Shown here: piece after piece, positions 7,613 through 14,988 of the stretch | How the letters are laid out: every line of letters begins with the position of its first letter | Position numbering within the stretch: the first letter of the stretch is position 1 | Origin: Halanaeroarchaeum sp051744605 | Lineage (GTDB): Archaea > Halobacteriota > Halobacteria > Halobacteriales > Halobacteriaceae | Reading direction: 5' to 3' | Assembly (NCBI GenBank): GCA_051744605.1 | Contig: JBNJDE010000018.1 | Span: forward strand, 1 to 25,440 | DNA: 25,440 nt | Notes under the pieces: model-generated | The model's input: the letters and a program-made list of their open reading frames with translations, nothing else | Databases searched by the model: none | What the model was told of the DNA's origin: nothing | Made by a program: the position numbers and the translations under genes

Positions 7613-9307
7613 ATGACAGCGGGATACACGGGCGCCGACCTGTTCGTCGATGCGCTCGAACGGTACGGCGTCGAACACGTCTTCGGTAATCCCGGCACGA
7701 CCGAACTCCCGGTCCTCGAGGCGCTCGGGGACAGCGACCTGGAGTACGTGCTGGGGTTGCACGAGGACGTCGCCGTCGGAATGGCCGCCGGATACGCTCA
7801 GACTCGCCGATATCACGCACACCACGACGAGTCCATCACCCCGGTCGGCGTCGTCAACCTCCACATCACGCCGGGGCTCGCACACGGTATCGGGAACGTC
7901 TACGCCGCGAGCTTCACGAGCGCTCCGCTGGTCGTCACGGCGGGCAATCACGAGCGCGATTTCCGCCACGAAGAGCCGATCCTACACGGCGACCTGGAGC
8001 GGTTGGTCGATCAGTTCACCAAGTGGAGCGACGAGGTGCTGGACGTGGCCGCGTTGCCGACGATGCTCCGGCGTGCGGTCCGCGTCGCACTCACGCCGCC
8101 GACCGGCCCAGTCTTCCTCGCGCTCCCGGCGGACGTGATGCGGTCACCCACGGCACCGGATGCGATCGAACCACTCGGCCCCATCCCGAACGCCGGCGGG
8201 GGTGACCCCCAGCAGATCGGCCGTGCCGCCGACCTGATCGCGGCGGCCGGGGACCCGATTCTGGTGCTGGGCGATGCGGTGGCCCGAACCCGCGGGGGCG
8301 TCGAGGCCGCCGTCTCGTTCGCCGAGGCTGCCGGCGCCCGGGTTCATGGAGAGATGCTGGCTTGCGAGGTCACGTTCCCCACCAGCCACGACCTCTGGGT
8401 CTCTCACATTCCGCCCAGGGAGGACGTGGCCAGGTTGCTCGTCGACGGTGACGTGGTCGTGTTCGTCGGTACCTCGACACACACGACCCTCCTGCCGCAC
8501 GAAGAGGACCTGCTCGATGCCGAAACCACTGTCGTCCACATCGGTGATGACCTGTGGGAGATCGGGAAGAATCATCCCACCGACGCCGCTGTCGTCGGCG
8601 ACCCGGCCCTCGTCATGGAACGACTCGCCGAAATTCTGCGGGATCGAATCGACGCCGACGAACGTGAGCGACGTGTCGAACGGGTGGGTGCGCTACAGGA
8701 GTCCCTCGAACCGACCATGGCGGCGATGAGCGTCGACGAGCGACCCGACGGTGAGACCCGCGTCGGGAAACACCAGCTCGTCGACGCCCTCTCGCGGCTC
8801 GCCGGCGACGCGTTCGTCGTCGACGAGGGGGTCACCGCGAAGTATCCACTCTTGCTCCGCTACGACATGGCACCCGAGCAGTTCATCTCCAACAAGGGCG
8901 GTGGCCTCGGCTACGGCCTTCCGGCGTCGGTCGGCGCGGCCCTGGCGGAATCGATCATGGACGAGCCGCGAGACGTCGTCGGATACGTTGGCGATGGGTC
9001 GTACCTCTACTACCCTCAGGCCATCTATAGCGCGGTCCGCGCCGACCTCGATCTCACCGTCGTCGTCCCGGACAACCGCAACTACCGCATCCTGAAGGAC
9101 AACGCCCTCCAGCTATTCGGCGGGGAGGCGGACGACCGCAACTTCGTCGGGATGGACTTCGATCCGGCGGTGGACCTCGTCACGAACGCCGAGAGCCACG
9201 GCGCGCGCGGCCATCGCGTAGAGACGCCGGACGAACTCGAATCGACGGTACAGGACGCGATACAGCACGAGGGCGTCGACCTCGTGGACGTACTCGTCTA
9301 CGACTGA
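7613..9307 (+). CDS. Thiamine-diphosphate enzyme, benzoylformate decarboxylase-like
   Basis: The product is 564 residues with the three-domain layout of ThDP-dependent 2-oxo acid decarboxylases and acetolactate synthase-like enzymes. The N-terminal domain has the cofactor-activating Glu51 in 'GLHEDVAVGMAAGYAQ'. It also has 'VVNLH' with His84, aligning with the catalytic His70 of benzoylformate decarboxylase, followed by 'SAPLVVTAGNHERD'. A further His in 'WVSHIPP' may match His281. The C-terminal domain has 'GDGSYLYYPQ' (G460-D461-G462) followed 25 residues later by 'DNRNY', the ThDP/Mg motif with a modified NN end. These His residues favour a benzoylformate- or aromatic 2-oxo acid decarboxylase over acetolactate synthase. 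The true substrate is unknown. The gene lies among aromatic amino acid genes and is followed by a quinone oxidoreductase. Confidence 0.85.
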   Translation: MTAGYTGADLFVDALERYGVEHVFGNPGTTELPVLEALGDSDLEYVLGLHEDVAVGMAAGYAQTRRYHAHHDESITPVGVVNLHITPGLAHGIGNVYAASFTSAPLVVTAGNHERDFRHEEPILHGDLERLVDQFTKWSDEVLDVAALPTMLRRAVRVALTPPTGPVFLALPADVMRSPTAPDAIEPLGPIPNAGGGDPQQIGRAADLIAAAGDPILVLGDAVARTRGGVEAAVSFAEAAGARVHGEMLACEVTFPTSHDLWVSHIPPREDVARLLVDGDVVVFVGTSTHTTLLPHEEDLLDAETTVVHIGDDLWEIGKNHPTDAAVVGDPALVMERLAEILRDRIDADERERRVERVGALQESLEPTMAAMSVDERPDGETRVGKHQLVDALSRLAGDAFVVDEGVTAKYPLLLRYDMAPEQFISNKGGGLGYGLPASVGAALAESIMDEPRDVVGYVGDGSYLYYPQAIYSAVRADLDLTVVVPDNRNYRILKDNALQLFGGEADDRNFVGMDFDPAVDLVTNAESHGARGHRVETPDELESTVQDAIQHEGVDLVDVLVYD

Positions 9308-9381
9308 GCGTCTCCCGGGCCCGGGTGCACTCTCCTGTCACGGCCCCTGCATTGATGCGTCGTGGTCGTGAACTGGAGTGT

Positions 9382-10350
9382 ATGCGAGCGGTCACGGTGA
9401 CGGCGTACGGCGATAGCGAGGTACTGGAGCCCGTCGATCGAGACGTCCCCGAACCGGGGCCCGGCGAGGTCCGGGTCGCGGTCAGGGCCGCGGGGATCAA
9501 TTTCGCGGATATCATGCAGCGGCGTGGCCACTACCAGGGCGGCCCCAGACCGCCGTACGTCCCCGGCCTCGAGGTGGCCGGCGTCGTGGACGCCGTCGGC
9601 GAGGGCGTCGGTCGTGACGTGGGCGACGAGGTCATTGGGTTCGCCGAGACGGGCGGCTACGCCGAGTACGCGCTGGCCGACGCCGCCGGGTTGTTCGACC
9701 TCCCCGAGGGGATGTCCTTCGCCGAAGGGGCCGGCTTCCCCGTCCAGTTCCTCACGGCCCACAACTGCCTCTTCGAGTGGGGCGGGCTGGAATCGGACGA
9801 ATCCGTCCTGATCCACGCGGCGGCCGGCGGCGTCGGAACCGCCGCCGTCCAGCTGGCCGACGCGGCCGGGGCGACCGTCTTCGGGACCGCCTCGACGCGC
9901 GAGAAACTGGAACTCGCGGCCGACCTCGGGTGCGATCACCCCATCCAGTACACCGAGACGGATTTCGTCGACCGGGTTCAGGACCGGACCGAGGACGGCG
10001 TGGACCTCGTCCTCGACGGTATCGGTGGCGACACGACGACGGAGAGTCTGACGGCACTCTCTCATTTCGGCCGGATGGTCTCCTTCGGGGCCGCCTCCGG
10101 GGAGCCTGGCCGTCCCAGCACGAGCGACCTCCTGTTCAACAACCACACGGTGATCGGCTACCACCTCGGGCAAGCGATGACCCGCGACCCGGCACGGGTC
10201 CTCCAGGCGGTCCCGAAACTGACGGAACGACTCGAATCCGGCGCCCTGTCGGTCGTCGTCGGACGGGAATTCGGCCTCGAGGAGGCTGGCGCTGCCCACC
10301 AGTTCATCGAGGACCGGGAATCCACGGGAAAGGTCGTATTGCGCCCCTGA
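9382..10350 (+). CDS. NADPH:quinone oxidoreductase-like zinc-free MDR protein
   Basis: The product is 322 residues, a medium-chain dehydrogenase/reductase of the quinone oxidoreductase type. It has a GroES-like N-terminal domain ('AAGINFADIMQRRGHY', 'PPYVPGLEVAGVV') and a Rossmann domain with 'AAAGGVGTAAVQLA' (about 145-158) and the family segment 'DGIGGDT'. The Cys/His ligands of zinc alcohol dehydrogenases are absent, as expected for this subgroup. It would use NADPH to reduce quinones or enone-type substrates in the cytosol. The start (MRAVTVTAYG) is the typical N-terminus; a weak TATA-like CATTGA lies about 26 nt upstream. The short gap after the ThDP enzyme leaves open co-expression, but the separate promoter-like element argues for an own transcript. 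Confidence 0.92.
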   Translation: MRAVTVTAYGDSEVLEPVDRDVPEPGPGEVRVAVRAAGINFADIMQRRGHYQGGPRPPYVPGLEVAGVVDAVGEGVGRDVGDEVIGFAETGGYAEYALADAAGLFDLPEGMSFAEGAGFPVQFLTAHNCLFEWGGLESDESVLIHAAAGGVGTAAVQLADAAGATVFGTASTREKLELAADLGCDHPIQYTETDFVDRVQDRTEDGVDLVLDGIGGDTTTESLTALSHFGRMVSFGAASGEPGRPSTSDLLFNNHTVIGYHLGQAMTRDPARVLQAVPKLTERLESGALSVVVGREFGLEEAGAAHQFIEDRESTGKVVLRP

Positions 10351-10372
10351 CGGGACGCCGTCGCACAAGCGA

Positions 10373-10380
10373 ATTCTTTT
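10373..10380 (+). promoter_or_regulatory. TATA-like element of the tyrA operon
   Basis: ATTCTTTT ends 27 nt before the tyrA ATG (10407), fitting a leaderless start of the two-gene unit tyrA plus Rsm22-like. Confidence 0.5.
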
Positions 10381-10406
10381 GCCGGAGCCACCGGTAGGAG
10401 TGGGCG

Positions 10407-11132
10407 ATGGACGTGCTCATCGTCGGTGCCGGTGCCGTCGGCCGCTGGGTCGCGACGGTCGTGGACGGCCCCGTCGCCTTCGCAGACGCGGACGACGACG
10501 TCGCCGTGACTGCCACAGCCCACAGTTCCGACGCTCGCGCGGTCCCCCTCGACGGTGACCAGACCTTCGACGTCGTCTGCGTCGCCGTCCCGATGCGGGC
10601 CGCGACCGATGTGATCGAGGCCCAGGCAGATCGGGCGAATCGAGCGCTGGTCGACTGTACGGGCTCGATGGCGGTGCCTCTCGACGTGATGGCATCGGTC
10701 GCCCCCGACCTCGAGCGCGTCAGCTATCATCCGCTGTTCGCCCCGGAACACGCTCCGGGTCGCATCGCCGTTTCGACTGGCGAGGGCGGACCGACGACCG
10801 ACGCACTCTCCGCGGCGTTCGAGGCCGCGGGCAACGAACTCGTGGCGGTGAGCGCCGTGGAGCACGACGAGGCGATGCGAACGATACAGGGGCGAACCCA
10901 CGCGGCCATCCTCGCGTTCGGACTCGCCGCCGAGGCGGTTCCCGACGAGCTCGCTACCCCCGTGTTCGCGGACCTCGACGCTCTCAGGGACCGGGTGACC
11001 GGTGGCACGCCCGGCGTCTACGCGGACATCCAGGACGTCTTCGACGGCGCAGAGGAGATAGCGGCGGCCGCCAGCCGAATCGCCGACGCGGACCGGGAGG
11101 AGTTCGCAGCCCTCTACGACGATGCCCGTTGA
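10407..11132 (+). CDS. tyrA: Prephenate dehydrogenase
   Basis: The product is 241 residues. A Rossmann NAD(P)-binding motif 'GAGAVGRW' lies at 7-14. The TyrA landmarks follow: 'VCVAVPM', 'VDCTGSM', 'SYHPLFAPEHAPG' (about 107-119, equivalent of the conserved HPMFGP region) and 'GRTHAAILAFG'. The enzyme oxidatively decarboxylates prephenate to 4-hydroxyphenylpyruvate, the tyrosine precursor. It is shorter than bacterial TyrA (about 280-370 residues) and has no fused chorismate mutase or ACT domain. The mutase is the separate aroQ at 15.4 kb. The stop overlaps the start of the next gene by 11 bp, so the two are probably translated from one transcript. Confidence 0.88.
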   Translation: MDVLIVGAGAVGRWVATVVDGPVAFADADDDVAVTATAHSSDARAVPLDGDQTFDVVCVAVPMRAATDVIEAQADRANRALVDCTGSMAVPLDVMASVAPDLERVSYHPLFAPEHAPGRIAVSTGEGGPTTDALSAAFEAAGNELVAVSAVEHDEAMRTIQGRTHAAILAFGLAAEAVPDELATPVFADLDALRDRVTGGTPGVYADIQDVFDGAEEIAAAASRIADADREEFAALYDDAR

Positions 11133-12522
11133 TCGTCGCGCCGTCCGCGACGCGGCCAGGTACCTTCGGAACGTCAGATCGATCGACCCCGACGAGATTC
11201 GCGAGTACGTCGAGGGGAGACCGGATGCCCGGGTCGTCCGCCGAATCCTGCGCGAAGAGGCGCGCTCGCTGGCGTTGGTGGAGTATCCGGACGGGACGTT
11301 CCGCCCCCCCGAGGCGGGGCCGATCCGGCCCGCGTTCGAGGGCGTGACCCAAGTACCCCAGGAGTACGTCTCGGTGATCGAGGACCTGCTGGTCGACCGC
11401 CACGGCCGGCACTGGGCGACCGGCGAATCGGGGGCGCAACTCCGGGAGACGATCCGCCGATTCAAGGCCGATTACTACCGGCAGCATCCGGTCGAGTACG
11501 ACGAGGACGTGGCCCTGGGGTATGCGATCTACCATCTCGCGGCCTACTACGCGACCGCACAGTACGTCCTCTGGGACCTGGCCCGCGATGGGCGCGTCGA
11601 CCGGTCGCTCCGTGTACTCGACGTGGGCGCCGGCGTCGGCGGCCCTGCTCTCGGCCTACACGACCTGATCGAACCGGACGGGTCCGATCCTGCCCTGGTC
11701 GAGTATCACGCCCTCGAACCGAGCGCGGCGGTCACCGTGTTGGAACCGCTTCTCGAGACGACCGGCCAGAACTTCCACTGGGAGATCCACCGGGAGACGG
11801 CGGAGGCCTTCGATGCGGAGGACCCCTACGACCTCGTGCTCTTCAGCAACGTCTTGAGCGAACTCGACGATCCGGTCGCCGTCGCCGACGAATACCTCGA
11901 CTCCCTGTCCGAGGATGGAACGATGGTCGCCATCGCACCCGCCGACCGTAACACGAGTCTCGGCCTCCGGTCGGTGGAGCGTGCCCTCGAAACGCGTGGG
12001 GCGACGGTCTACGCCCCGATGGTCCGTCTCTGGCCGGACGAGCGTCCCGACGTCGATATCTGGTCGTTCGACGAACGCCCGGCCGTCACCCCGCCGTCGT
12101 TCCAGACCCGCCTCGCCGCCGAAGCGGACCGTTCCGACGAGTTCACGCACACCTCGGTGAAGTTCTCGTACTCGTTCCTCCGGACGGACGGCGCCCGACG
12201 GTTCGACGTGGACGCCACCACGATGCCCGTCACGAAACTGGCCGAGACCGACCGCCACGTGACCGACCGACTCGACGTCCTCGTGGCGAAGCTCTCCCGG
12301 GACCTCTCGGACGACGGCCACCCGCTTTACACCGTCAGCGACGGGAGTGAACGCGAGCGCCACTTCGCGGTCCTGGTGAACGAGACGGCACTCAATCGGG
12401 CGCTTCTGGAGGCGGAGTACGGTGACCTGCTGTCCGTCGAACGGGTGCTCGTGCTCTGGAACGACGACGAGGGTGCCTACAACCTGGTCGTCGACGAGGA
12501 GACCATCGTCGACCCGGCGTGA
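11122..12522 (+). CDS. Rsm22/METTL17-like SAM-dependent methyltransferase fold protein
   Basis: The product is 466 residues. A SAM-binding motif 'LDVGAGVGGPALGL' sits at about 166-179, preceded by 'YAIYHLAAYYATAQYVL', and 'LFSNVLSELDDP' stands where the family has its acidic substrate loop. The Rsm22 hallmark 'EDEKFSYLVL' appears as 'SVKFSYSFL'. Rsm22/METTL17 proteins bind the small ribosomal subunit during assembly. Eukaryotic members use four Cys for an Fe-S cluster in a CPH...CPL...DWCHF region. Here the equivalent segment reads 'APMVRLWPDE...WSFDERP', and the whole protein has no Cys. The cluster is therefore absent. The gene starts inside tyrA (11-bp overlap). A role in ribosome biogenesis is inferred from the family only. 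Confidence 0.8.
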   Translation: MPVDRRAVRDAARYLRNVRSIDPDEIREYVEGRPDARVVRRILREEARSLALVEYPDGTFRPPEAGPIRPAFEGVTQVPQEYVSVIEDLLVDRHGRHWATGESGAQLRETIRRFKADYYRQHPVEYDEDVALGYAIYHLAAYYATAQYVLWDLARDGRVDRSLRVLDVGAGVGGPALGLHDLIEPDGSDPALVEYHALEPSAAVTVLEPLLETTGQNFHWEIHRETAEAFDAEDPYDLVLFSNVLSELDDPVAVADEYLDSLSEDGTMVAIAPADRNTSLGLRSVERALETRGATVYAPMVRLWPDERPDVDIWSFDERPAVTPPSFQTRLAAEADRSDEFTHTSVKFSYSFLRTDGARRFDVDATTMPVTKLAETDRHVTDRLDVLVAKLSRDLSDDGHPLYTVSDGSERERHFAVLVNETALNRALLEAEYGDLLSVERVLVLWNDDEGAYNLVVDEETIVDPA

Positions 12523-12540
12523 TCGGACGGGGGCGGTGGG

Positions 12541-12547
12541 CTTTTGC
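12541..12547 (+). promoter_or_regulatory. TATA-like element of surE
   Basis: A CTTTTGC core ends 25 nt before the surE ATG (12572), in the 49-bp gap after the Rsm22-like gene. Confidence 0.45.
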
Positions 12548-12571
12548 GGCCGGACCGCCCAGTGCAGACAG

Positions 12572-13339
12572 ATGGACTCGCCGACGATCCTCCTGACGAA
12601 CGACGACGGTATCGACAGTCCCGGTATCCGGGCGCTCGCCGACGGACTGTCGGACGTCGGCGACGTGACGGTCGTCGCCCCCGCCGACAACAGGTCCGCC
12701 GTCGGGCGCGCCACGTCGAGCGAGGCGCGCGTACAGGACCACGAACTCGGGTACGCACTCGACGGCACCCCGGTCGACTGCGTCATCGCCGGTATCGAGG
12801 CGCTGGGCCCGTCGCCCGACATCGTCGTGGCTGGCGTCAACCAGGGTGCGAACCTCGGGATGTACGTCCTCGGCCGGTCGGGAACCGTGAGCGCCGCCGT
12901 CGAAGCCGCCTACTTCGGGGTGCCCGCCATCGCGACCTCGCTGTACCTGCCGGGTGACCGATGGAAGTCAGAACCCGACCCCGAGGAGTACGACGAGGCG
13001 GTCCGCGCGACCCGATATCTCGTCGATCAGGCCCTCGACGGGGACGTCTTCGAGCAGGCCGACTACCTCAACGTGAACGCACCGGCCCCGGAGAACGGCA
13101 AGACCGAGATGCGAATCACGTCACCGTCCAGCGTCTACGATATGACGGCCAACCACGACGGCGAGACGGTGACTCTCCAGGACAACATCTGGCAACTGAT
13201 GGAACACGACTCCTTCTCCGATGGGGAGGGGACCGATAGAAAGGCGATCATGGACGGCGTCATCAGCGTCTCGCCGCTCACCGCCCCGCACTCGACGCGC
13301 CGCCACGACGAACTCGACCGGCTCGCCGATTCGTACTGA
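12572..13339 (+). CDS. surE: 5'/3'-nucleotidase SurE
   Basis: The product is 255 residues, the normal SurE length. The metal-binding 'TNDDG' is at 9-13. It is followed by 'APADNRSAVG' (about 41-50, equivalent of the P-x-x-x-x-S nucleotide-pocket loop), 'SGVN-x-G-N' represented by 'AGVNQGANLG', and 'GRSGTVSAAVEAAYFG'. The family is a metal-dependent phosphatase that dephosphorylates nucleoside 5'- and 3'-monophosphates and is linked to stress survival in bacteria. The start is well placed one residue pair before the first beta strand and is supported by a TATA-like box. It lies between the Rsm22-like gene and a duplicated-repeat protein, each with its own promoter-like element. Confidence 0.95.
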   Translation: MDSPTILLTNDDGIDSPGIRALADGLSDVGDVTVVAPADNRSAVGRATSSEARVQDHELGYALDGTPVDCVIAGIEALGPSPDIVVAGVNQGANLGMYVLGRSGTVSAAVEAAYFGVPAIATSLYLPGDRWKSEPDPEEYDEAVRATRYLVDQALDGDVFEQADYLNVNAPAPENGKTEMRITSPSSVYDMTANHDGETVTLQDNIWQLMEHDSFSDGEGTDRKAIMDGVISVSPLTAPHSTRRHDELDRLADSY

Positions 13340-13357
13340 GGCCGACGACCGGTGGCT

Positions 13358-13367
13358 AGCTTTTTGC
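13358..13367 (+). promoter_or_regulatory. TATA-like element of the gene at 13391
   Basis: AGCTTTTTGC ends 24 nt before the ATG at 13391, which supports this start over the in-frame ATG at 13352, upstream of the box. Confidence 0.5.
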
Positions 13368-13390
13368 CTCCCAGCGACAATTATTGGAAT

Positions 13391-13792
13391 ATGGACACCA
13401 ATGCTTACTCGGTGGTCGCCCTGGTCGAGTTCCTGGCTCCGGGGCGGTTCATCGACGTCCTCGAACGCCTCGCGCTCCGTAACGCCGGCGATGCACGGCT
13501 TCGACGCGGTGTCACCCAACTCGCTCGCCTGGAGGGCCTAACCTTCCTGTGGATCTTCGAAACGGGGAAATCGGTACCGACCGGGTCCCGCCGGCTCCTC
13601 GGCGCGCTGGGGCTGGTGATGCTCCTCGCGCCGGGGCGGATGATCGATTTCGCGCTCCGCGCCGGGTACGCGAATGCCGGCGATATCGCGGTCCGGCGCG
13701 GCGTTGGGACCGCGACACGGCTGGTCGGTCTCGTCTACGTTCTCGCCGCGCTGGGGATCGTCCCCCGGGACCGGGAGGAGCGACCCCGATAG
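13391..13792 (+). CDS. Small protein with a tandem internal repeat, function unknown
   Basis: The product is 133 residues built from two copies of a motif of about 43 residues (14-56 and 78-120, offset 64). The shared pattern is LAPGR-x-ID, then NAGD, then RRGV, then RL-x-GL, and a hydrophobic run ends each copy. The hydrophobic runs (about 47-56, 69-80 and 111-124) suggest a membrane-associated helical protein, and the RRG patches are basic. No known catalytic motif is visible. I do not recognise a named family; the conserved APGR-ID and NAGD positions suggest paired symmetric sites. The gene is convergent with the SDR gene, only 3 bp apart. Confidence 0.75.
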   Translation: MDTNAYSVVALVEFLAPGRFIDVLERLALRNAGDARLRRGVTQLARLEGLTFLWIFETGKSVPTGSRRLLGALGLVMLLAPGRMIDFALRAGYANAGDIAVRRGVGTATRLVGLVYVLAALGIVPRDREERPR

Positions 13793-13795
13793 CGG

Positions 13796-14500
13796 TCAGA
13801 CCGACTGCGTGAGGCCGCCGTCCACCCTGACGTTCTGTCCGGTGACGTAGCCCGCGGCCGGCGAGAGGAGGAATCCGACAACGTTCGCTATCTCTTCGCG
13901 AGTCGCCGGTCGGTTCATCGGTATCGATTCGCGTGTCTCCTCGTCCACCTCGTAGGTTTCGACGAACCCCGGGAGCACGGCGTTCATCCGGATTCCCTCC
14001 GCGGCATATCGGTCGGCAAAGAGCTTCGTGAAACTGCCGAGACCGGCTCTGAGCACCGACGAGACGGGGAAGTCGGCGCTCGGTTCGAACGCGGAGAACG
14101 TCGAGATGTTCACGAACGCGCCACCGTCTAGCTCGCGCATGACCGGCGTGACGAGTCTCGCCAGGCGGACCACGTTCAACAGCACGAGGTCGAGGCCGGC
14201 GTGCCACGCCTCGTCCTCTATCTCGAGCAGATCGCCGGTGGCCGGATGGCCCGTATTGTTGACGACCGCGTCGACCCGACCGAACCGGTCGACGGCAGCC
14301 TCGACGAGGGTTGCGAGATCGTCCGGGTCGGTGACGTCTCCCTCGAACCCGACGCCACCGACGTCCTCGGCGACGTCGATGGCCGCCCCCGATTTCGAGA
14401 GCAACACCGGTGTGTATCCGTCCTGTGCGAGGCGGCTCGCACAGGCCTCGCCGATTCCCTGTCCTGCGGCAGTCACGATCGCCACTCGCTGGTCGGCCAT
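13796..14500 (-). CDS. Atypical short-chain dehydrogenase/reductase-like protein
   Basis: The product is 234 residues with an SDR fold. It has a modified cofactor loop 'TAAGQGIG' at 10-17 (TGxxxGxG in classical members), 'VVNNTGHP' at 79-86, a Ser in 'NISTFS' (131-136), and the C-terminal 'GQNVRVDGG'. The active-site YxxxK is lost: where classical enzymes have PxYSASKAAL this protein has 'PVSSVLRAGL' (145-154), so Tyr is Ser147 and Lys is Arg151. This matches the description of the BKR-like SDR subgroup (cd05344-type), whose members also lack a perfect tetrad. Chemistry is therefore uncertain. A TATA-like TTTATCTC lies 22-29 nt upstream on the minus strand. The gene is convergent with the duplicated-repeat protein. 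Confidence 0.87.
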   Translation of the reverse strand: MADQRVAIVTAAGQGIGEACASRLAQDGYTPVLLSKSGAAIDVAEDVGGVGFEGDVTDPDDLATLVEAAVDRFGRVDAVVNNTGHPATGDLLEIEDEAWHAGLDLVLLNVVRLARLVTPVMRELDGGAFVNISTFSAFEPSADFPVSSVLRAGLGSFTKLFADRYAAEGIRMNAVLPGFVETYEVDEETRESIPMNRPATREEIANVVGFLLSPAAGYVTGQNVRVDGGLTQSV

Positions 14501-14521
14501 GGAGATACCGCGGGTGCCGTC

Positions 14522-14529
14522 GAGATAAA
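14522..14529 (-). promoter_or_regulatory. TATA box of the SDR gene
   Basis: TTTATCTC (minus strand) lies 22-29 nt before the ATG at 14500, the expected leaderless spacing. Confidence 0.55.
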
Positions 14530-14582
14530 TGGTCTGGCCGCCGAAGGACGGTGTGACCGTCAGATATCGGTGGCGACCGTCG

Positions 14583-14619
14583 TCACCGACTCTCGCGTTG
14601 CTCTATCTCGTTCAACTCG
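14583..14619 (-). repeat. Displaced copy of the 3' end of aroQ
   Basis: This 37-bp stretch matches the end of aroQ (15382-15418) at 32 of 37 positions, exactly 799 bp away and in the same orientation. Within it, 30 bp (14590-14619) differ at one position only. Read on the minus strand it gives ELNEIEQRESR and a TGA stop, against ELNKIEQRESR and TAG in the gene. It is not part of any complete gene here. Together with the aroQ end it brackets the toxin-antitoxin pair like an attL/attR pair. Confidence 0.85.
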
Positions 14620-14700
14620 GAGGCATGGTACAGTAGGAGCGTGGCGCATGTCCGTGATATCGCTCTCGAAGTGTCGGTCCACGCAGCGGACTACTGCCGT

Positions 14701-14744
14701 GGGTAATAGTGGGTAAGCATGATTTGGCAGTGAATCATAGGGGG
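14701..14744 (+). promoter_or_regulatory. Control region of the toxin-antitoxin operon
   Basis: The region contains an inverted repeat ATGATT (14719-14724) / AATCAT (14733-14738) with 8 nt between the arms, a likely operator for autorepression. An AT-rich GGGTAATAG lies at its left end. A purine-rich GGGGG (14740-14744) lies 4 nt before the antitoxin ATG and could act as a Shine-Dalgarno sequence. Unlike most genes in the window it does not show the leaderless TATA spacing. Confidence 0.45.
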
Positions 14745-14748
14745 TAGT

Positions 14749-14988
14749 ATGCCGAGAGTCGATGCTCAGGATCTGCAAACGAACGAGACAGACGACCGGG
14801 GGCGTATCTACCTCGGGACAGAGTACGCGAACAAGCGCGTTACGGTGGCCGTCGTCGACGTCGAATCGAACCGTCCTGACGAAGAAGACCTGGCATCCGC
14901 ATACCGTGACGCCGCCGAGAGCGCAAAGACGCTGGCCGAAGATTGGGGCGGCACGTCGGGCGAGGCGTGGACTGGGCTCGATGAATGA
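14749..14988 (+). CDS. Putative MazE/PemI-like antitoxin
   Basis: The product is 79 residues, directly upstream of a MazF/PemK-type toxin and overlapping it by 4 bp (ATGA), the classic antitoxin-first layout. The N-terminal half contains 'DDRGRIYLGTEYANKRVTVAVV' (about residues 15-36, in pieces DDRGRIYLG and KRVTVAVV), which resembles one AbrB/MazE swapped-hairpin strand set. The C-terminal half is acidic and helical (EEDLASAYRDAAESAKTLAEDW), suited to wrap the toxin and block its active site. Identity rests mainly on context. It probably represses its own promoter through the palindrome at 14719-14738. Confidence 0.75.
   Translation: MPRVDAQDLQTNETDDRGRIYLGTEYANKRVTVAVVDVESNRPDEEDLASAYRDAAESAKTLAEDWGGTSGEAWTGLDE

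Noticed and set aside
9314..9325. 12-bp GC palindrome CCCGGGCCCGGG after the ThDP enzyme
   Set aside because: It is short and of low complexity for this base composition, and no T-tract follows to support a terminator.
14560..14778. 72-codon minus-strand frame before the antitoxin
   Set aside because: It runs against the TA control region, has no promoter-like element at the right distance and no acidic bias.
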